Shown here: positions 23,551-36,198 of the stretch, in pieces | Layout: every line of letters begins with the position of its first letter | How positions within the stretch are numbered: the first letter of the stretch is position 1 | Assembly: GCF_000004075.3 (NCBI RefSeq) | Contig: NC_026655.2 | Coordinates: forward strand, 5,580,001-5,644,000 | DNA length: 64,000 nucleotides | DNA from: Cucumis sativus | Taxonomy: Eukaryota; Streptophyta; Magnoliopsida; Cucurbitales; Cucurbitaceae | Direction of reading: 5' to 3' | Notes under the pieces: generated by a model | The model's input: the letters and a program-made list of their open reading frames with translations, nothing else | Told to the model about the DNA's origin: nothing | Databases searched by the model: none | Program-made: the position numbers and the translations under genes

Positions 23551-24912
23551 GGCTGATTTAGAAAAGTAGAGTCATTTTATATTTAAATTGAATAAAAGGG
23601 GTGATTTTAAAACAATTTAGTTAAAAGGGGTTTTTTTTTTTTTTTTTTTTTTGTCAATTTAGTGAATTATTTTTTATTTAATTTTTTTAAATATCATCGC
23701 TTCTTATTCTCTTTCCTTCTTTCTTTATCATTATAATTTTTTTAATTTTAATAATTTATTGACCAATTATATACTTAATGAATTTTTAATATTTCTTTTC
23801 ACAAATTCATACTTACTATTAAATACTTAATCATTTTTAACTTTAATGATTTTGTAATAATTTATTATTCTTAATTATTTTTAATTTTGTTCACAAATTA
23901 ATATTTCCTTAATTATATACTTAATCATTTTGTAATAATTTATTATTTATATTTTTTTATTATGCACTCCAATATTTTTGAAATATGTTTCTTTTATTTT
24001 ATGAATATATTTTTCTCCTCGATCTATTTCATAACAATCTTCATAATGTTTGATAATTTTGCCCATTTAAAGTTTAGGGAATAATTTTTAAAAAAATTTA
24101 TATAATTAATCTATATGTTTTCTTTCCTTTTCTTATTTTGGATACATCGAGTTCATACTATATTCTTAAATTGGCACATCTTTTTTAAAAAAAATTGATC
24201 CAAATATACAAGAATAAAAGTATGTGTATTATGAACATTGTTAATTCTTTTAATGTTTTATTTATGAGTATGATAGAATAGTTATTTTAATGTTTTATTT
24301 ATAAGCATGATTGATTAATTCTTTTAATGTTTTAATTAAATTTAAATTTTATGTATTTGGATCCATCTTTTTTAAAACAAAGTCGATTTAAGATTTACAG
24401 TATGAACTTGATACATCCAAAATAACAAAAGAAAGGAAAACATATAAATTGATTACATAAATTTTTCAAAAATCATTTTCTAAAGCTTAAATTATTGGCA
24501 AAATTATCAAAACATTATAAACATTGTTATTAAATAGATTGAAAATAAAAATATTATAATAAAATAAAAGAAGAAATTACCAATCACATTACAAACAAAA
24601 TAGAAATGATAAATTATTACAAAAATTATTAAAAAATCATTAAATTTAAAATAATTAAGTAAATAATAGTCCATATCATTTTTTTTTAAATCACTCATAA
24701 TACAATGATTAATAAATCATTAAAATTTAAAACTACAACAATAAAAGAGAAGGTGAGAGAATAAAAATAGTTGAATTGATGTTTAAAAAAATTAAATAAA
24801 AGAATAATTTACTAAATGACAAAAAAAAAAAACCCGTTTTACCTAAATTATTTTAAAATCACCCATTTTTCCGAATTGAAATATAAAATCACCCCAGTTT
24901 TCCAAATCACCC
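23551..24912. mobile_element. Foldback DNA transposon, MULE-like, non-coding
   Basis: The ends are inverted copies (GGCTGATTTAGAAAA at the left; GGGTGATTTGGAAAA in the reverse complement of the right). The similarity continues through almost the whole element: arms about 23551-24215 and 24345-24912, so it can fold into one long hairpin. The centre holds three copies of a CTTTTAATGTTTTA unit. Imperfect 9-bp direct repeats flank it (CCAAAAAAC at 23542-23550, ACGAAAAAC at 24913-24921), the size expected for Mutator-like elements. No transposase is present. The matching empty site lies near 31170. Confidence 0.75.
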
Positions 24913-25157
24913 ACGAAAAACCAAACGAAACAAATACAAAAACTTAAGACATTTTAGAAAATTAATAATACAACATTTGAAGAATAATTGGGTGCATCCC
25001 ATCACAAAAAATAAAATTAAAAATTCACAAAAATAAAGTAAATTTAATTTCAATTTCTCCAATGTGTCACAAAAACAAATGAATGGTAAATTTTGTTGTT
25101 TTAGAAATATTATTTAGGGCTTGAAATATAAAATTGTCCTTTAACATTTTTCAAATT

Positions 25158-26480
25158 CTTTTTATTGAAAATGATAAAAGTGGGTCCGTAGGTGCATAAG
25201 GGCATCTCTACCATGTGACACTCCCTTAGCACCCTCAGCATTCCCACTCCATCAATATGGAACAATGAGTACAAGAAGCAAGAATAATACAAAAAGGGGA
25301 GAGAAGAGCCATCAGACCCAGCAAGAAGCGCCTAGCTAGAATATTAGTTGAAGGCACATAAGTTAAGTGCTATAGAACTCGGGGAATAACTTGAAAAAAA
25401 ATTTGATCTACAAGTCCAGAGTCCCGTTAGAGCTTTAATATCTTCCCAGAGATCAATTGGCCGCTTCCTTATCTTTGAAGATTATGTTATTTCTTTCAAG
25501 CCAAATGTTCCAAAGAGTGACAACCACCGAGTTAAATAAAATGATCTCCTTTTTGTTCTTTTGTTTCATTTTACAAACATTGCATAGTGAGGAGGTTGTG
25601 GAGTGTGAGGAATTCCAATTGAACATCAAACTAAAATTTTTCCAGATGGCAGCAGCGTAAGAGCAATGGAGAAAGAGATGATATTTGTCTTCTTCATTGC
25701 TTCTACACATTACACACCAATTTGGCTTGAGGTTCGTGTTTGGGAGCTCTTTTTGGAGATTGTCAGCCGTATTGATGCACTCACGAATAAGGGACCATAT
25801 GAAGAACTTGCATTTTTTTTGTGATGATTGATCTCCACAAGTTTCTAAAAATGTATGTGTCAGAAGAGAATGGTCCTGTACTATCACCTGTGTGGATGAC
25901 AGATTTTACTGATGTCGTCTTCAATGTCCCTTGTGTGTTCAATTTCCAGATTGGTATATCATTTTCAGCAGTAAAGGAGGGAGTAAATAAGGTGGATCTA
26001 AGGACTTCTCATAAAGTTGATTCACAGCTTCGAAGAGGTCTTCTCGGATGAAGATCCCAATCTAGGGAACTTTGATTCCACATATCCTTGATGGATTTGT
26101 TTTTGCCATTTGATAGAGCATAGAGTCTTGGGATGTGCAGAGCTAGAGGACTATTTTCATGCCAATGGCCATGCCAAAAGGATATGTTTTCACCATTTTT
26201 AATTTCTCATCTTATGTTGGACAGGAAAAAATCAGCATTTTTGATGATGGATATCCATGGGGTCCTACTACTGCTATATTTTCCTTTTATCGAAGTGTCA
26301 CCCAAGTATAATTGCTTGTATTTTGCCAAAATAATGCCCTTCCAAAGAGAGTTGTTTTCGTTGTAAAACCTCCACAACTATTTACATAGCAAAGCAGAAT
26401 CCCTAATACGGCTGTGCCAAGACCACCTTTTTCTTTGGGAGAAGTAACCATCGGCCATCTTGTGAAGCGCATTAACCTCA
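25158..26480 (-). mobile_element. 5'-truncated LINE, decayed, with a visible empty site elsewhere
   Basis: Minus-strand peptides include PKEKGGLGTAVLGIL, CKFFIWSLIRECINTADN, a Cys-x2-Cys zinc region (NWCVMCRSNEEDKYHLFLHC) and WNIWLERNNIIF, the typical C-terminus of plant LINEs. The 3' tail lies at the left, next to T-rich sequence. Flanking sequence on both sides (25090-25157 and 26485-26577) is contiguous at 31270-31440, which lacks the LINE. A direct repeat of about 6-7 bases (TCAAATT/TCAAATA) may be the target duplication. Confidence 0.8.
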
Positions 26481-26579
26481 AATATTCCACCATTAACCTC
26501 CAATTTTCAAGACATATTCCCATTTTGTATATTTTGTGTAATAAAATTTTATCATATCATTAAACTGCCAATAATAATT

Positions 26580-27243
26580 AGGATCTTTTCCAGCGACAAC
26601 ATATTTATAATATATAGAATAATTTTGAAAATGAAAAAGCTCATAGGTCCACGGTAATAATTTCGACAACATATTTAAATTTGGTTATTTTTCTAGACAA
26701 TTGTGTTTAGATTTGATAGTTTAAATTTGGAAAGTCAAATCTAAACTATTTTTAACTTAATTTTTTTTAAAAAAAAAAGATATTGTATATTTAGTACACG
26801 ATCTTAAACCAAATAAAAGAAAATTGCAGAAGAAGAGAAAAAGACGATGAAAAGATAAGAAAAAACTGCAAAATATAAGAAGAAAGACGATGAAAAGAAA
26901 TAATACCTTGTTGAATATCATAAAGAAGAGAGAAAAGAGAATAATGTAGAAAAAATTGAAAAGAAGAGGAAGAATCAAAATTGAAAAATCGCAACAAACC
27001 AGTACGAACAAATATGAAATTCTAACAAAATAGTCAACGTTAATCAGTTTTTCTTATTCTATTGGCCGTAAGTATTTGGATGATTTATTCTATTCACGAG
27101 AATGAACCTTTTATATATTTGATGAAAGGTTTATTTTCTTTATAATTGGAGATGTGCTGAAATCTAGTTGAGTACGTTTAAGTACGGTGAGTTTTCATCT
27201 TTTTAGGACAACAATACAAGAAAATTGGCAAGATTACATAATG
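26580..27243. other. Spacer with purine-rich repeat, 3' of P450-5
   Basis: About 26820-26900 has two copies of an AAGACGATGAAAAG unit within purine-rich sequence. No gene is seen. The opposite-strand ORFs are poly-Phe/Leu artefacts of this strand bias. Confidence 0.5.
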
Positions 27244-29560
27244 TTAATTATACGGTAATGGGATGAGACAAAGAGGGATTTTCTTATGAACAGTGCTTCC
27301 ATTTTCTTCAGTCATATCCATCAATTCTCCTTTCATATCCTCAACCATCTTCCAATCAAACCAATACAACAGATTGACCAACACACATTCAGAAGCAGCA
27401 ATTCCAAACCCTATTCCAGGGCATTTCCTTCTTCCACTTCCAAATGGAACCAACTCAAAATCTGACCCTTTAAAATCAATTGATTTATTTTCCTCCATAA
27501 ATCTCTCTGGGATGAACTGGTTTGGGTTTTCCCATATTTTGGGGTCTCTTTGAATTGCCCAAACATTCACAAGCACACTTGTTCCTGCTCTCACACGGTA
27601 CCCTTCGATATCAACCATGTCTGTTGTTTCTCGAGGTACAAGTAGAGGAACTGGTGGGTGTAATCTTAGAGATTCTTTTATTACACATTTCATGTACTCC
27701 ATTTTGTTAATGTCCATTGTTTCAATTTTTTTCTTGTTTTTTCCAACTATTGTTCTTATTTCTTGTTGGACTTTCTTCATGGTGTTTCGATTTCTTAACA
27801 ACTCTGCCATTGTCCATTCTAATATTGTTGCTGTTGAGTCTGTCCCTCCTATGAACATGTCCTGCATTTGAAACCTTAAAATTAAAATTCATTACAATTT
27901 GATTCACAGTTAGCTTTATATATTCTAACATACTATGGAAGAGAAATTAAAAAATCTTTTAATTTATAGAATATCTAGATTTTCAAATTCATTACATCTA
28001 ATACTTATTATTATGTGTTGCGACATTTTGAGTTGCCATTTGTAGAAATCTTACAATTAAGAGAGGAAAATAAACACAAATTAGAGAAATTTTTTATCTT
28101 TATGTATCACATTTTCATAATATATAATTTTTTTTTAATTATTTTAAAAAATGAGTAAGAAAATTTTGAAATATGATTGAACATTTAAAAAACAAAAAAA
28201 TGGGATTTTTGGATTTTTTTTTTTTTTTAATTTGAAACTATCGATTCCACATTATTAGAAGATATAAAGTAAGCATTGCATAAAGTTTCACTTTCTTTTC
28301 GTCTTTTTTACTATGTTAGGTATCCTAAAGTTCTTTTCATCTCCAAATTTTGAAGAACATGGATAAAAAAATTCGACTAAAAAAATATATATATTGAAAA
28401 CTTAAGAAAAATTCAAACCAAAAAGGTATATTTTGAAATTCCATTGACCAAAATGCTCCTATTCTTTAAAAACTAAGGATTAAAATTGTAGTTTTCTCTC
28501 TTTTCTATATGTAATATTTTTTTAGTGATCGAAAAAACAACAGATGTAGTCTAATAAAAGTATCACAAAAAAAATTAGAGAGATGAAGAAAAGAAACCAT
28601 TAAGATGCCTTTGAGGTTGTCTCTAGTGAAATGGTCATGAAACATGTAATCTTCATCATTGAGCTGCTGCAACATGATATCCACAAAATCCTTTTTATCA
28701 TCACATCTATCATTTGATCTCAACTTTATGACGTGATCTTCAATCACCATATCAAAGAATCCATCAATTATCTTAGAAACCTTTTTCATTTCTCCAACCA
28801 ATCCTCTAATAACATCAACCCATTCAAAATTAGGAAAGAAATCCCCCACACAAAAAGCTGAGAGTAACTCAATTACTCTTCTTGTGTACAAGTCTCTAAA
28901 TTCATTCTTCCCATTTTCATCCTCAAATTTCTTCCCCAGAACACATCTTGACACTATATCGTTTGAGGTTTGAAACAGTAATTGGGTAAGATCCAAACCC
29001 TCACGACAATTAGCTCCCTTATGAACTTTATTGATAAGAATATCAATTTCTTCATCTCTAACATATTGAAAAGATTCAACTCTTTTGTGGCTAAAAAGCT
29101 CAACAACACACATTTTTTTGGCTTTTTTCCAATAATCACCATATGGGGCAAAACCCACATCTTGGCAACTATAGAACATGACATTTGGGGCTGTGGTTTT
29201 GGGTCTATTGGAGAATTTGAGGTCATGGGTCTTCATAATTTCTCTAGCCACTCTTGGTGAGGAAACCACTAGAGTTGGGGTTTGGCCTAGTTTGAGGAGC
29301 ATGAGGGGACCATATTTGTTGGAAAGGGAAGCTAAAGATTGGTGTGGTAAGGTTCCTAATTGGTGAAGGTTACCAATGATGGGAAGTTTGGGTGGCGAAG
29401 GAGGGAAATTGGGGCTTTGTTTTTTTCTTAGAAATAGCTTTAGCAAAAGGAGGAAGAAGAAGAAGAAGAAAAGGCAAAAGGAAATAGAGATAAGATTGGC
29501 TTGAAATAATGGTGGTTGAAGTTGTAGCCAAAGTTGCAGGGAAAAGGAGTCTTGATCCAT
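27244..29560 (-). CDS. Cytochrome P450, CYP71 clan (P450-5)
   Basis: Exons 29560-28598 and 27861-27244 give 526 residues; the intron is 736 bp, phase 0. It has a Phe/Leu-rich anchor (about 23-41), the hinge PPSPPKLP, the I-helix GGTDST, ExxR in KESLRLHP, FIPERF and the heme loop FGSGRRKCPG (Cys468). It is the inverted paralogue of P450-1, about 90% identical, and shares its unusual C-helix WKKAKK (W144, K148) in place of WxxxR. Exon 1 ends KGILM where the paralogues have KAIL. The promoter resembles that of P450-1 down to the GCTGCA(C/T)AAACCCCCAT leader. Substrate unknown. Confidence 0.88.
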
Positions 29561-29613
29561 TTTTTTTTTTCTTTGCTATGGGGGTTTATGCAGCTTTGTG
29601 TTCCTTCTATAGA

Positions 29614-29621
29614 TATTTATA
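29614..29621 (-). promoter_or_regulatory. Probable TATA box of P450-5
   Basis: TATAAATA on the minus strand lies 54-61 bases before the ATG and is conserved with P450-1 (TATAAATATCTATA context). Confidence 0.6.
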
Positions 29622-30149
29622 GGGAGCTGTTTGAGATTATTTTTGGGAGAGAAGTGCTTGGGTTATCCTAATTTTATGAGTGGTTTTAAAAGGTTTGAAG
29701 ATTATCATTGTTTTTAATATTGTTCATATATCATTAATTAAAGTTTTATTTTAGTGAATAAAAATATCTTGGTCGTTTTTAAACGTAGCATAAGTGATTT
29801 TAATCACAACCATTGATGTGAAGTTATTTTATACGTGATTTTAGAAGATCTAGAAATTAATTACTTTAAAAAAACAAAGTGTCGTTCCACTATTAGTCCT
29901 TAAATTTTAAGTTTAATTTTAATTTAGAAAAATTGCAATTGATGACTATTTTAGAAATAATAATCAAGGGTGTAATAACATTTTAAAAAATTACAAATAC
30001 AGCAAAACTATCGTTGATAGACTTGTATCATTGATAAACTCGTATGATCAATATGGTGCATTAGTGCTTATATAATCTCTTATCACTTCTTATCCCATTA
30101 ATACGTTGAATAAAAAGAATTGGGTTTTATTTAGAAACTATTATGCGAG

Positions 30150-30350
30150 TAGTATAACTTTAAATCTCAATGCTTTTTAATGTTATATTGGGGTTTCGAG
30201 TCTCATAGGCTTCTCTCTAGCCTCTTTTGTATCCTTACTTCTTGTATTGAACTTCTATTATTAATGAAGCGGGAATGATGAGGACGGTAGGAGGCTATCC
30301 ACCTAATAGAGATTTCCTAGTACTTCTACTGACCCAATGTATATTTTATC
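30150..30350 (+). mobile_element. LINE 3'-end fragment
   Basis: It matches 19290-19440 of the LINE at 18300-19583: CTTCTCTCTAGCCTCTTTTG, AATGAAGCGGGAATGATGA, then a TAGAGAT box. No coding part remains. The stretch just before it (29930-30080) is the dispersed AT-rich repeat. Together they lengthen the P450-5 flank relative to P450-1. Confidence 0.55.
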
Positions 30351-30685
30351 ATAACTTGAATTTGTTTATATAATAATTTTGTAAGGTGTATTTTTGTTTT
30401 TTCTCCAGCCTCTCCTTCCTTACATTTGCAATCTCACATAGCTATAACCTTCCTTTTTCTCATGTTGTTTGGTTGCTAAACTTATTGGAAGAGGAGATGG
30501 TGGATGCAAAAGAGGTGTATTCATATTCATAATTGTGTTTTTATTATACTCCTCCCTCACTGTTTTTTTTTTAGTCTCTAACTTGTATATTTTATTTGTT
30601 GTTGTTACCCAAATAGGTGGAAAAGAGAAGGTTAGATGAAAAATGTAATAGTCCATGTATTCCATAGTAATAATTGCAAAGTAAA

Positions 30686-30835
30686 AATGAAAGGGTCGTG
30701 AGAATTTCTCGTCATAAAAATGATGAGAGTTACAAAGTAAAAGTTAAATTTTGTGTATATATACCTGAAAAAGTTTAAGTTTAGGCATGTGTTCAAAAGT
30801 TTTTTAGGTTAACAAAGTGAAGTGATTTATATTAA
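30686..30835 (+). repeat. Second copy of the P450-4 3'-flank segment
   Basis: Near-identical to 19866-20010. It lies between the P450-5 upstream region and the conserved block at 30960, about 1.3 kb from the P450-6 stop codon. Confidence 0.75.
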
Positions 30836-30959
30836 ACCAAGTGATGTATATATATTTTAAACAAAAGTATTGTTTTTTCCCTTCTTTAATTATTGTTTAA
30901 CTTTTATATATTAATTAACTCAAATTTGAATTTATAGTCACACAATTAATGTAGGTAAA

Positions 30960-31165
30960 TGACTACTTCTTATATAGGGTTATTGAATAGGTCACCACAA
31001 ACCATTCATTTCAATCAAACCCCAATTTCCACAATATTTTGCTTGGCTCTCATTAACATCACCTTTTTCTTTTTCCCTTTGAGTGTGACTCCACAACTTG
31101 CAGTTTTTTGTAGTTCAAAAATCTTTACCACTGCTTACCCACATCACAATATCTTAAATTGAATC
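30960..31165 (-). repeat. Conserved P450-upstream block, copy D (upstream of P450-5)
   Basis: Reverse complement of 960-1165. It lies 1.4-1.6 kb before the P450-5 start. It is followed at 31170-31440 by sequence that matches the P450-4 side after removal of two mobile elements there. Confidence 0.7.
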
Positions 31166-31169
31166 TCTG

Positions 31170-32170
31170 ATGATAAAAATAAATTATTTAGACACATCTT
31201 AATATATTGTCAATACAGAACTTGCATTTTAAGAATAAAAGTAGAAATTAAAAATGAACTCTTTAATCTAATCTTTGTTGTTTTAGGAATATTACCTAGG
31301 GCTTGAAATATAAAACTTTGTCCTTAACATTTTTAAAATTCTTCTACAAATTTATTCCACTATTAACCTCCAATTTTTGGAACATATTCCCATTTTGTAT
31401 ATTTTGTGCAATAAAATTTTATCATCAAACTGTCGATAATAATTGTGTAATGTTGAAAATAATACACATATTCTTCTTCATGTTAAATGTCATATTTTGT
31501 TCCATGACATATAAAACAATTTTATATAGATACTAATTAAGAGTCACCTATGAATGTACTTATAGTTAGCATTTGAAAATATCATTTGATAATAAGAAGC
31601 TTTTTTTGTATAATAAATTAAATCGTGATTACTGGTACCCACTACATATTTCATAACACAAATAATGTCATATCAAATCTTGTACATCTGTTAAGAGATT
31701 CCTACAATACATGTATTATCAAGTTTAATTACTACAATCAATTATAAATTGTAGGTTACCAATCACATACCAGCATGTTCTTTTTTCATATGTAATTCAA
31801 TGAAACACATAACAAAATTAACCATAAGGGCAAAAATTATTTCCCCATATGCATAGATGGAAAAAAAAAAAAAACCACCTCGTTACTTCATGATTGAATT
31901 CTAAAGTGAGTGAGACAAAAGAGAAATAGAAATTGCATAGAGATAACAATGGTGGATGATGTTCATTATGATTATTCCAACCACACCTAAACCCATCGAT
32001 AGAAATCTTAGATTCTAACCCTAGGCCTAATGGGTTTTTACACAAGAGACTCAACTTAAACCGATTATAATTAGAAAGGATAGCTTCTATAATAAATTTG
32101 GGTATGTTTTCAATTTTTTCAAAATAATGTTTCTACTAGATTTGCAAATACCATACAAGTATTACAAAAG
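31170..32170. other. Gene-free spacer holding two transposon empty sites, then the P450-6 3' flank
   Basis: 31170-31440 aligns with 24925-25157 joined to 26485-26577, with neither the foldback element nor the LINE. 31450-32000 has no recognised feature. 32005-32170 matches the P450-4 3' flank (20040-20254). Confidence 0.6.
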
Positions 32171-33973
32171 TTACACACCATATGGAATTGGAATAAGATG
32201 GAGTGAAAGTTTCTTGGAAATGGCAAGGCCATGTTGTTCAGTCATATCCAACAACTTCCCATCTGGAAGCTTCCAATCAAACCAATGAAGAAGATTGGCC
32301 AATACATATTCAAAAGAAGCAATTCCGAATGACATTCCAACGCACATCCTTCTTCCACTCCCAAATGGAATGAACTCAAAGTCATGACCTTTGAAATCAA
32401 CTGCTTTCTTTTCCTCCATGAATCTCTCTGGAACGAACTGGTTTGGGCTTTCCCAGATTTCGGGGTCTCTTTGCATTGTCCAAACATTGATCCACACCCT
32501 TGTTTTTGGTGGAATTTGGTAGCCTTCAAGGTTAAAACTTCCCGTTGTTTCTCTTGGCAACAAAAGAGGACCTGGTGGGTGAAGTCTTAAAGTTTCTTTT
32601 ATAACACATTTCATGTACTCCATTTTTTGAATGTCTTTTGTTTCAATCTTTGTCTTTTTACCAACTATTGTTCTGACCTCTTCTTGAACTTTTTTCATGG
32701 CTGTTGGGTTTCTCATCAGTTCAGCCATTGACCATTCCAAACTTACTGCTGTTGTGTCTGTTCCAGCTACAAACATATCCTGCATTTGGACACCCGGCCA
32801 CTAGGAAATTATGTTATATGATCGTCAAAATTCAAATTAGGATGGAAGAGATTAATTTATTATTTCATGCAAGTAGTCAGAAGGGATTTACAAAGATAGT
32901 TGAATCCAAAGTTATAATTCTCTAAGTCGAGATAATGCATGTAGCAATAGGTGTGCGCGTGAGAGAGAGAGAAGAAACAAAACCATTAGAATTGCTTTGA
33001 AATTTTCCATCGTGAAATGATAATCAAGTGCGTCTTGTTGTTGCAATTTGAGCATAACCCCCACAAAATCCTTCTCAGAAGGTAGATCATCTCCACTCTT
33101 CAATTTTTCCCTACGTTCTTCAATCACTTTCTCAACAAGCTTATCCAATGTTTCAGCACAAGCTTTGAGTTGACCATGAAATCCTTTCAAAACATCAATC
33201 CATCCAAGCCAAGGAAAAACATCCCCAACACAAAACTCAGCCAAAAGCACCATAGCCTTTCTTGTAACTTCTCCGAAGTATCCATCATGTTCTTCCACAA
33301 ACTTCTCTCCCAAAACACATCTCCCCACAATATTGTTTGAAGTTGACAACAAGAGCTCCTTGAGATTGATCACACACAATAATGGGTTATCCTTATTACA
33401 TTTTTCAATCTTTTTCACTAGCCTTGCAACTTCTTCATCTCTAACATGTTGGAAAGACTGAACTCTTTTGGAACTCAAGAGCTCCAAAACACATAATTTT
33501 CTTGCCTGTCTCCAATGTTCTCCATAGGAAGCAAAGGCCACATCATGACATCCATAGAATATGGATTTTGCAGCTGTGTTTTGGACTCTGTTTGAGCAGA
33601 TGGTATCATGGGACTTAATTACTTCTTTAGCTAGTTTTGTTGATGAGACAACAAGAGTTGGGGTTTGACCTAGTTTGAGGAGCATGAGAGGCCCATATTT
33701 CTCTGCAAGAGATGCCACTGAGCGGTGTGGGAGGCTGCCTAGTTGGTGAAGGTTGCCAATTATTGGGAGTCGTGGTGGTGATGGTGGTAAGTTGTTGGTT
33801 TTGGGGTTTTTGGTGGAAAAGAATTTGAGTGAAAGTAGAAAGAAGAGGAAGAGGAAGAGGAAGAGGAGGGAGATGAGTACTGAAGAAGAGGTGGGATTAT
33901 TGACGTCAATGTTGTTTCCATAGGGAAAGTACTGCACAAGTTGGAGGAAACTTTTGTAGGATGTTGGATCCAT
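32171..33973 (-). CDS. Cytochrome P450, CYP71 clan (P450-6)
   Basis: Exons 33973-32984 and 32779-32171 give 532 residues; the intron is 204 bp, phase 0. All P450 landmarks match P450-4: hinge PPSPPRLP, WRQARK, I-helix AGTDTT, ExxR, FVPERF and heme loop FGSGRRMCVG (Cys476). It is about 98% identical to P450-4, 11.9 kb away in the same orientation. The anchor has four extra residues from expansion of a purine-rich (GAGGAA-type) tract. The 3' half and the intron are almost unchanged, while the first 90 codons and the upstream region differ more. Substrate unknown. Confidence 0.88.
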
Positions 33974-34024
33974 TTCTCTCTTTCTCCCTTTTTCTTGTGG
34001 GGAAATGGTTTAGATATCAAGCCA

Positions 34025-34032
34025 TATTTATA
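34025..34032 (-). promoter_or_regulatory. Probable TATA box of P450-6
   Basis: TATAAATA on the minus strand lies 52-59 bases before the ATG, in the same context as P450-4. Confidence 0.6.
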
Positions 34033-34514
34033 GTGGGGAGAGAGGCAATTAGAAAGCTTTGTTCTTAAATCAAAGTTTAATCTATTTCAGTATATATAAA
34101 ATACATTGTGACATCCTAAAAATTTTTAGGTAATTTTATTTAATTATCTTGAAATAATTGGTTTATTTTGGTTTTAAAGATTAGATTGAATTATTATTAA
34201 AATTTTAAATTTTTTTTGGATAATTTGGTTGATTTTGAAATTTGAATTATGGTAGTGGTTAAAGCTGGAGAAAATTTTTAAAGATCGTAGACTTTACAAA
34301 ATATTTACCGACTATAGCAAATTCTAGAAAACTATTGGTGATAAAATCTAAATTTTTGTCCTGTGGTATTTTTAAAAATGTCCCTTAAACATATTTAATT
34401 TTGGAGTTTGAATTTGTAAAGGAATAAAAAGATTTGAGAAATTAATTTTTTTAAAAATATATATATACACACACTAGTAGGGAAGTATTGTTTTAGTTTT
34501 TTTCTAAAAATAAA

Positions 34515-34600
34515 AAATTGGGAATACAAGGAAGAGATATGTGTAGTTTTTCCTTTCAGTTGGGTTTTGGGTCAATATTTTGGTTGGCTAATTTTATTAA
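34515..34600 (-). repeat. Upstream block shared with P450-1 and P450-4
   Basis: GAATACAAGGAAGAGAT, TGTGTAGTTTTTCCTTT and GGTTGGCTAATTTTATTA match 860-970 in reverse complement. It lies about 0.55 kb before the P450-6 start. Confidence 0.65.
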
Positions 34601-36198
34601 TGGCTATGAATGTAAGTGAATCTTTGGTGTTAATTAAAGTTAACAATACATCTTTGTTTTCATTATCTCATAATTAATTAAAATATATCTAACCCAAAAA
34701 AACAAAAAGCTTTTTGATTTCAATTGCTGGAAATGTTTTATAAAAAAGATTAATGTTCAACAAAAGAAAGAAAATTAATGAGGGTTTAAAATATTACTTT
34801 CTTTTATTTTGTCTTCTAGTAATGAGGGTTTAAAATAAACGTAGGGTAGTGAAAAAATGATTAAATTTATTTTCTCAACAAATAATAATGCTTACCTTAG
34901 TAATGTTTCTATTTTGATTTTGTAACCAAGTTTGTTTAAATATTTTCTTCTCACGTTTGTTTCTTTGAAATTTCATACTTTGGCTAATCAAATATATTCA
35001 ATCAAATAAATCATTCACTTAATCATTAATCATTCATCATTATTTTACACTTTCCAACTTATCTCCACGTTTTTCTTTAAGAAACATTTTTTATCCCTTT
35101 TTTTCAATTTTTGGGAGGAAGACGTTTCTACTTTCTTTTTAATAAAAACAATTTTCTTACTTTTTATTTTAAATTTTATTATTATTTTCAAACTATCATT
35201 CAATTATTTCTTTCTTCTCCCTACTACTTTTTAAGTCCCAATCATTCTTTTCAGCTTTTATCTCCCACTTTGTATTAGTTTTGTATATATCAATCTAGTC
35301 ATCTATTCATATTATATGTATTAGTTAGTTGATATACTTACTAGACTTTTTATTTTTTTTTTATTTTTTTTCAAATTTTATGTAATTCATTACCGTATTA
35401 TTAAGTATATACCAATGATATAATTTAGTGTATCAAACATATGGTATGTATCAAAGTGTATGAGCGAAGTATATAGTAAGTGTATCAGCAAATCCTCAAG
35501 TGTATTTTAATCGATTGAGTTGTATCGGTAAACATAGAAAGTATACCAACAGTATATCAAGCGTATTAAATATGTCGAGTGTATCAGTGGACTATAAAAT
35601 GTTTATAAGTAGTGTATTAAGTGCATTCAACCCATCAAGTATATGAACAAACCATAACAAGTGTATGAAAACAGATCATAACAAGTGTATATCAATAATA
35701 CAACAAACCTATCATGCTTAGTGAGTCGAGTGTATTTAATTGATTGAGTGTAGTTGCAAAGTTTAACAAATGTATCAACAACATATCAAGTGTATCAAAC
35801 CAACTAATGATGTGTATAAGTTTTGTTTAATTCATAAAGTGTATCAGTAAAGTATAACAAATATATATATAAAAAACGTATCATGTACTGTATCATCAAC
35901 ATATCAAGTGACACATGAAAATTATGTTTATAATTCTAGAGAGTAAGTTTGTAATTTTGTGTTTTTCAAATGTGAGTCGGACTTTTCTATTTTCTGTAAA
36001 TCTAAAAATGATGACTATAAGCTTAATTTATCAAATATGTGGTGAGATCCCTCTTTGATAAGATGATGTGTACTTGAAAATTAGGTGATAGGAATAATAA
36101 TTGATATAAGATGGATGGAAGTTTTTTTCTTTTATCAACAAATCCCTCTTTTGATTAAGTTTATTAAAAGAATAAGTTAAAAAGAAAAGTGAGTGATG
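34601..36198. other. AT-rich gene-free spacer upstream of P450-6
   Basis: No exon is recognised. It contains the degenerate GTGTATCA repeat at 35400-35910 and ends at the target site of the young Copia element. Confidence 0.5.
35400..35910. repeat. Degenerate GTGTATCA minisatellite-like array
   Basis: More than fifteen copies of GTGTATC(A/N), often as CAAGTGTATCA or AACAAGTGTAT, are spaced about 15-35 bases apart. The period is irregular and the copies are degenerate. No ORF crosses it. It is unlike the other repeats in the window. Confidence 0.6.

Noticed and set aside
26757-27011. Minus-strand Phe/Leu-rich ORFs that look like membrane proteins
   Set aside because: They are the reverse of a purine-rich low-complexity run, with no conserved motif.
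35400-35910. Possible CRISPR-like array
   Set aside because: The repeats are short, degenerate and irregularly spaced, and the window is plant nuclear DNA.
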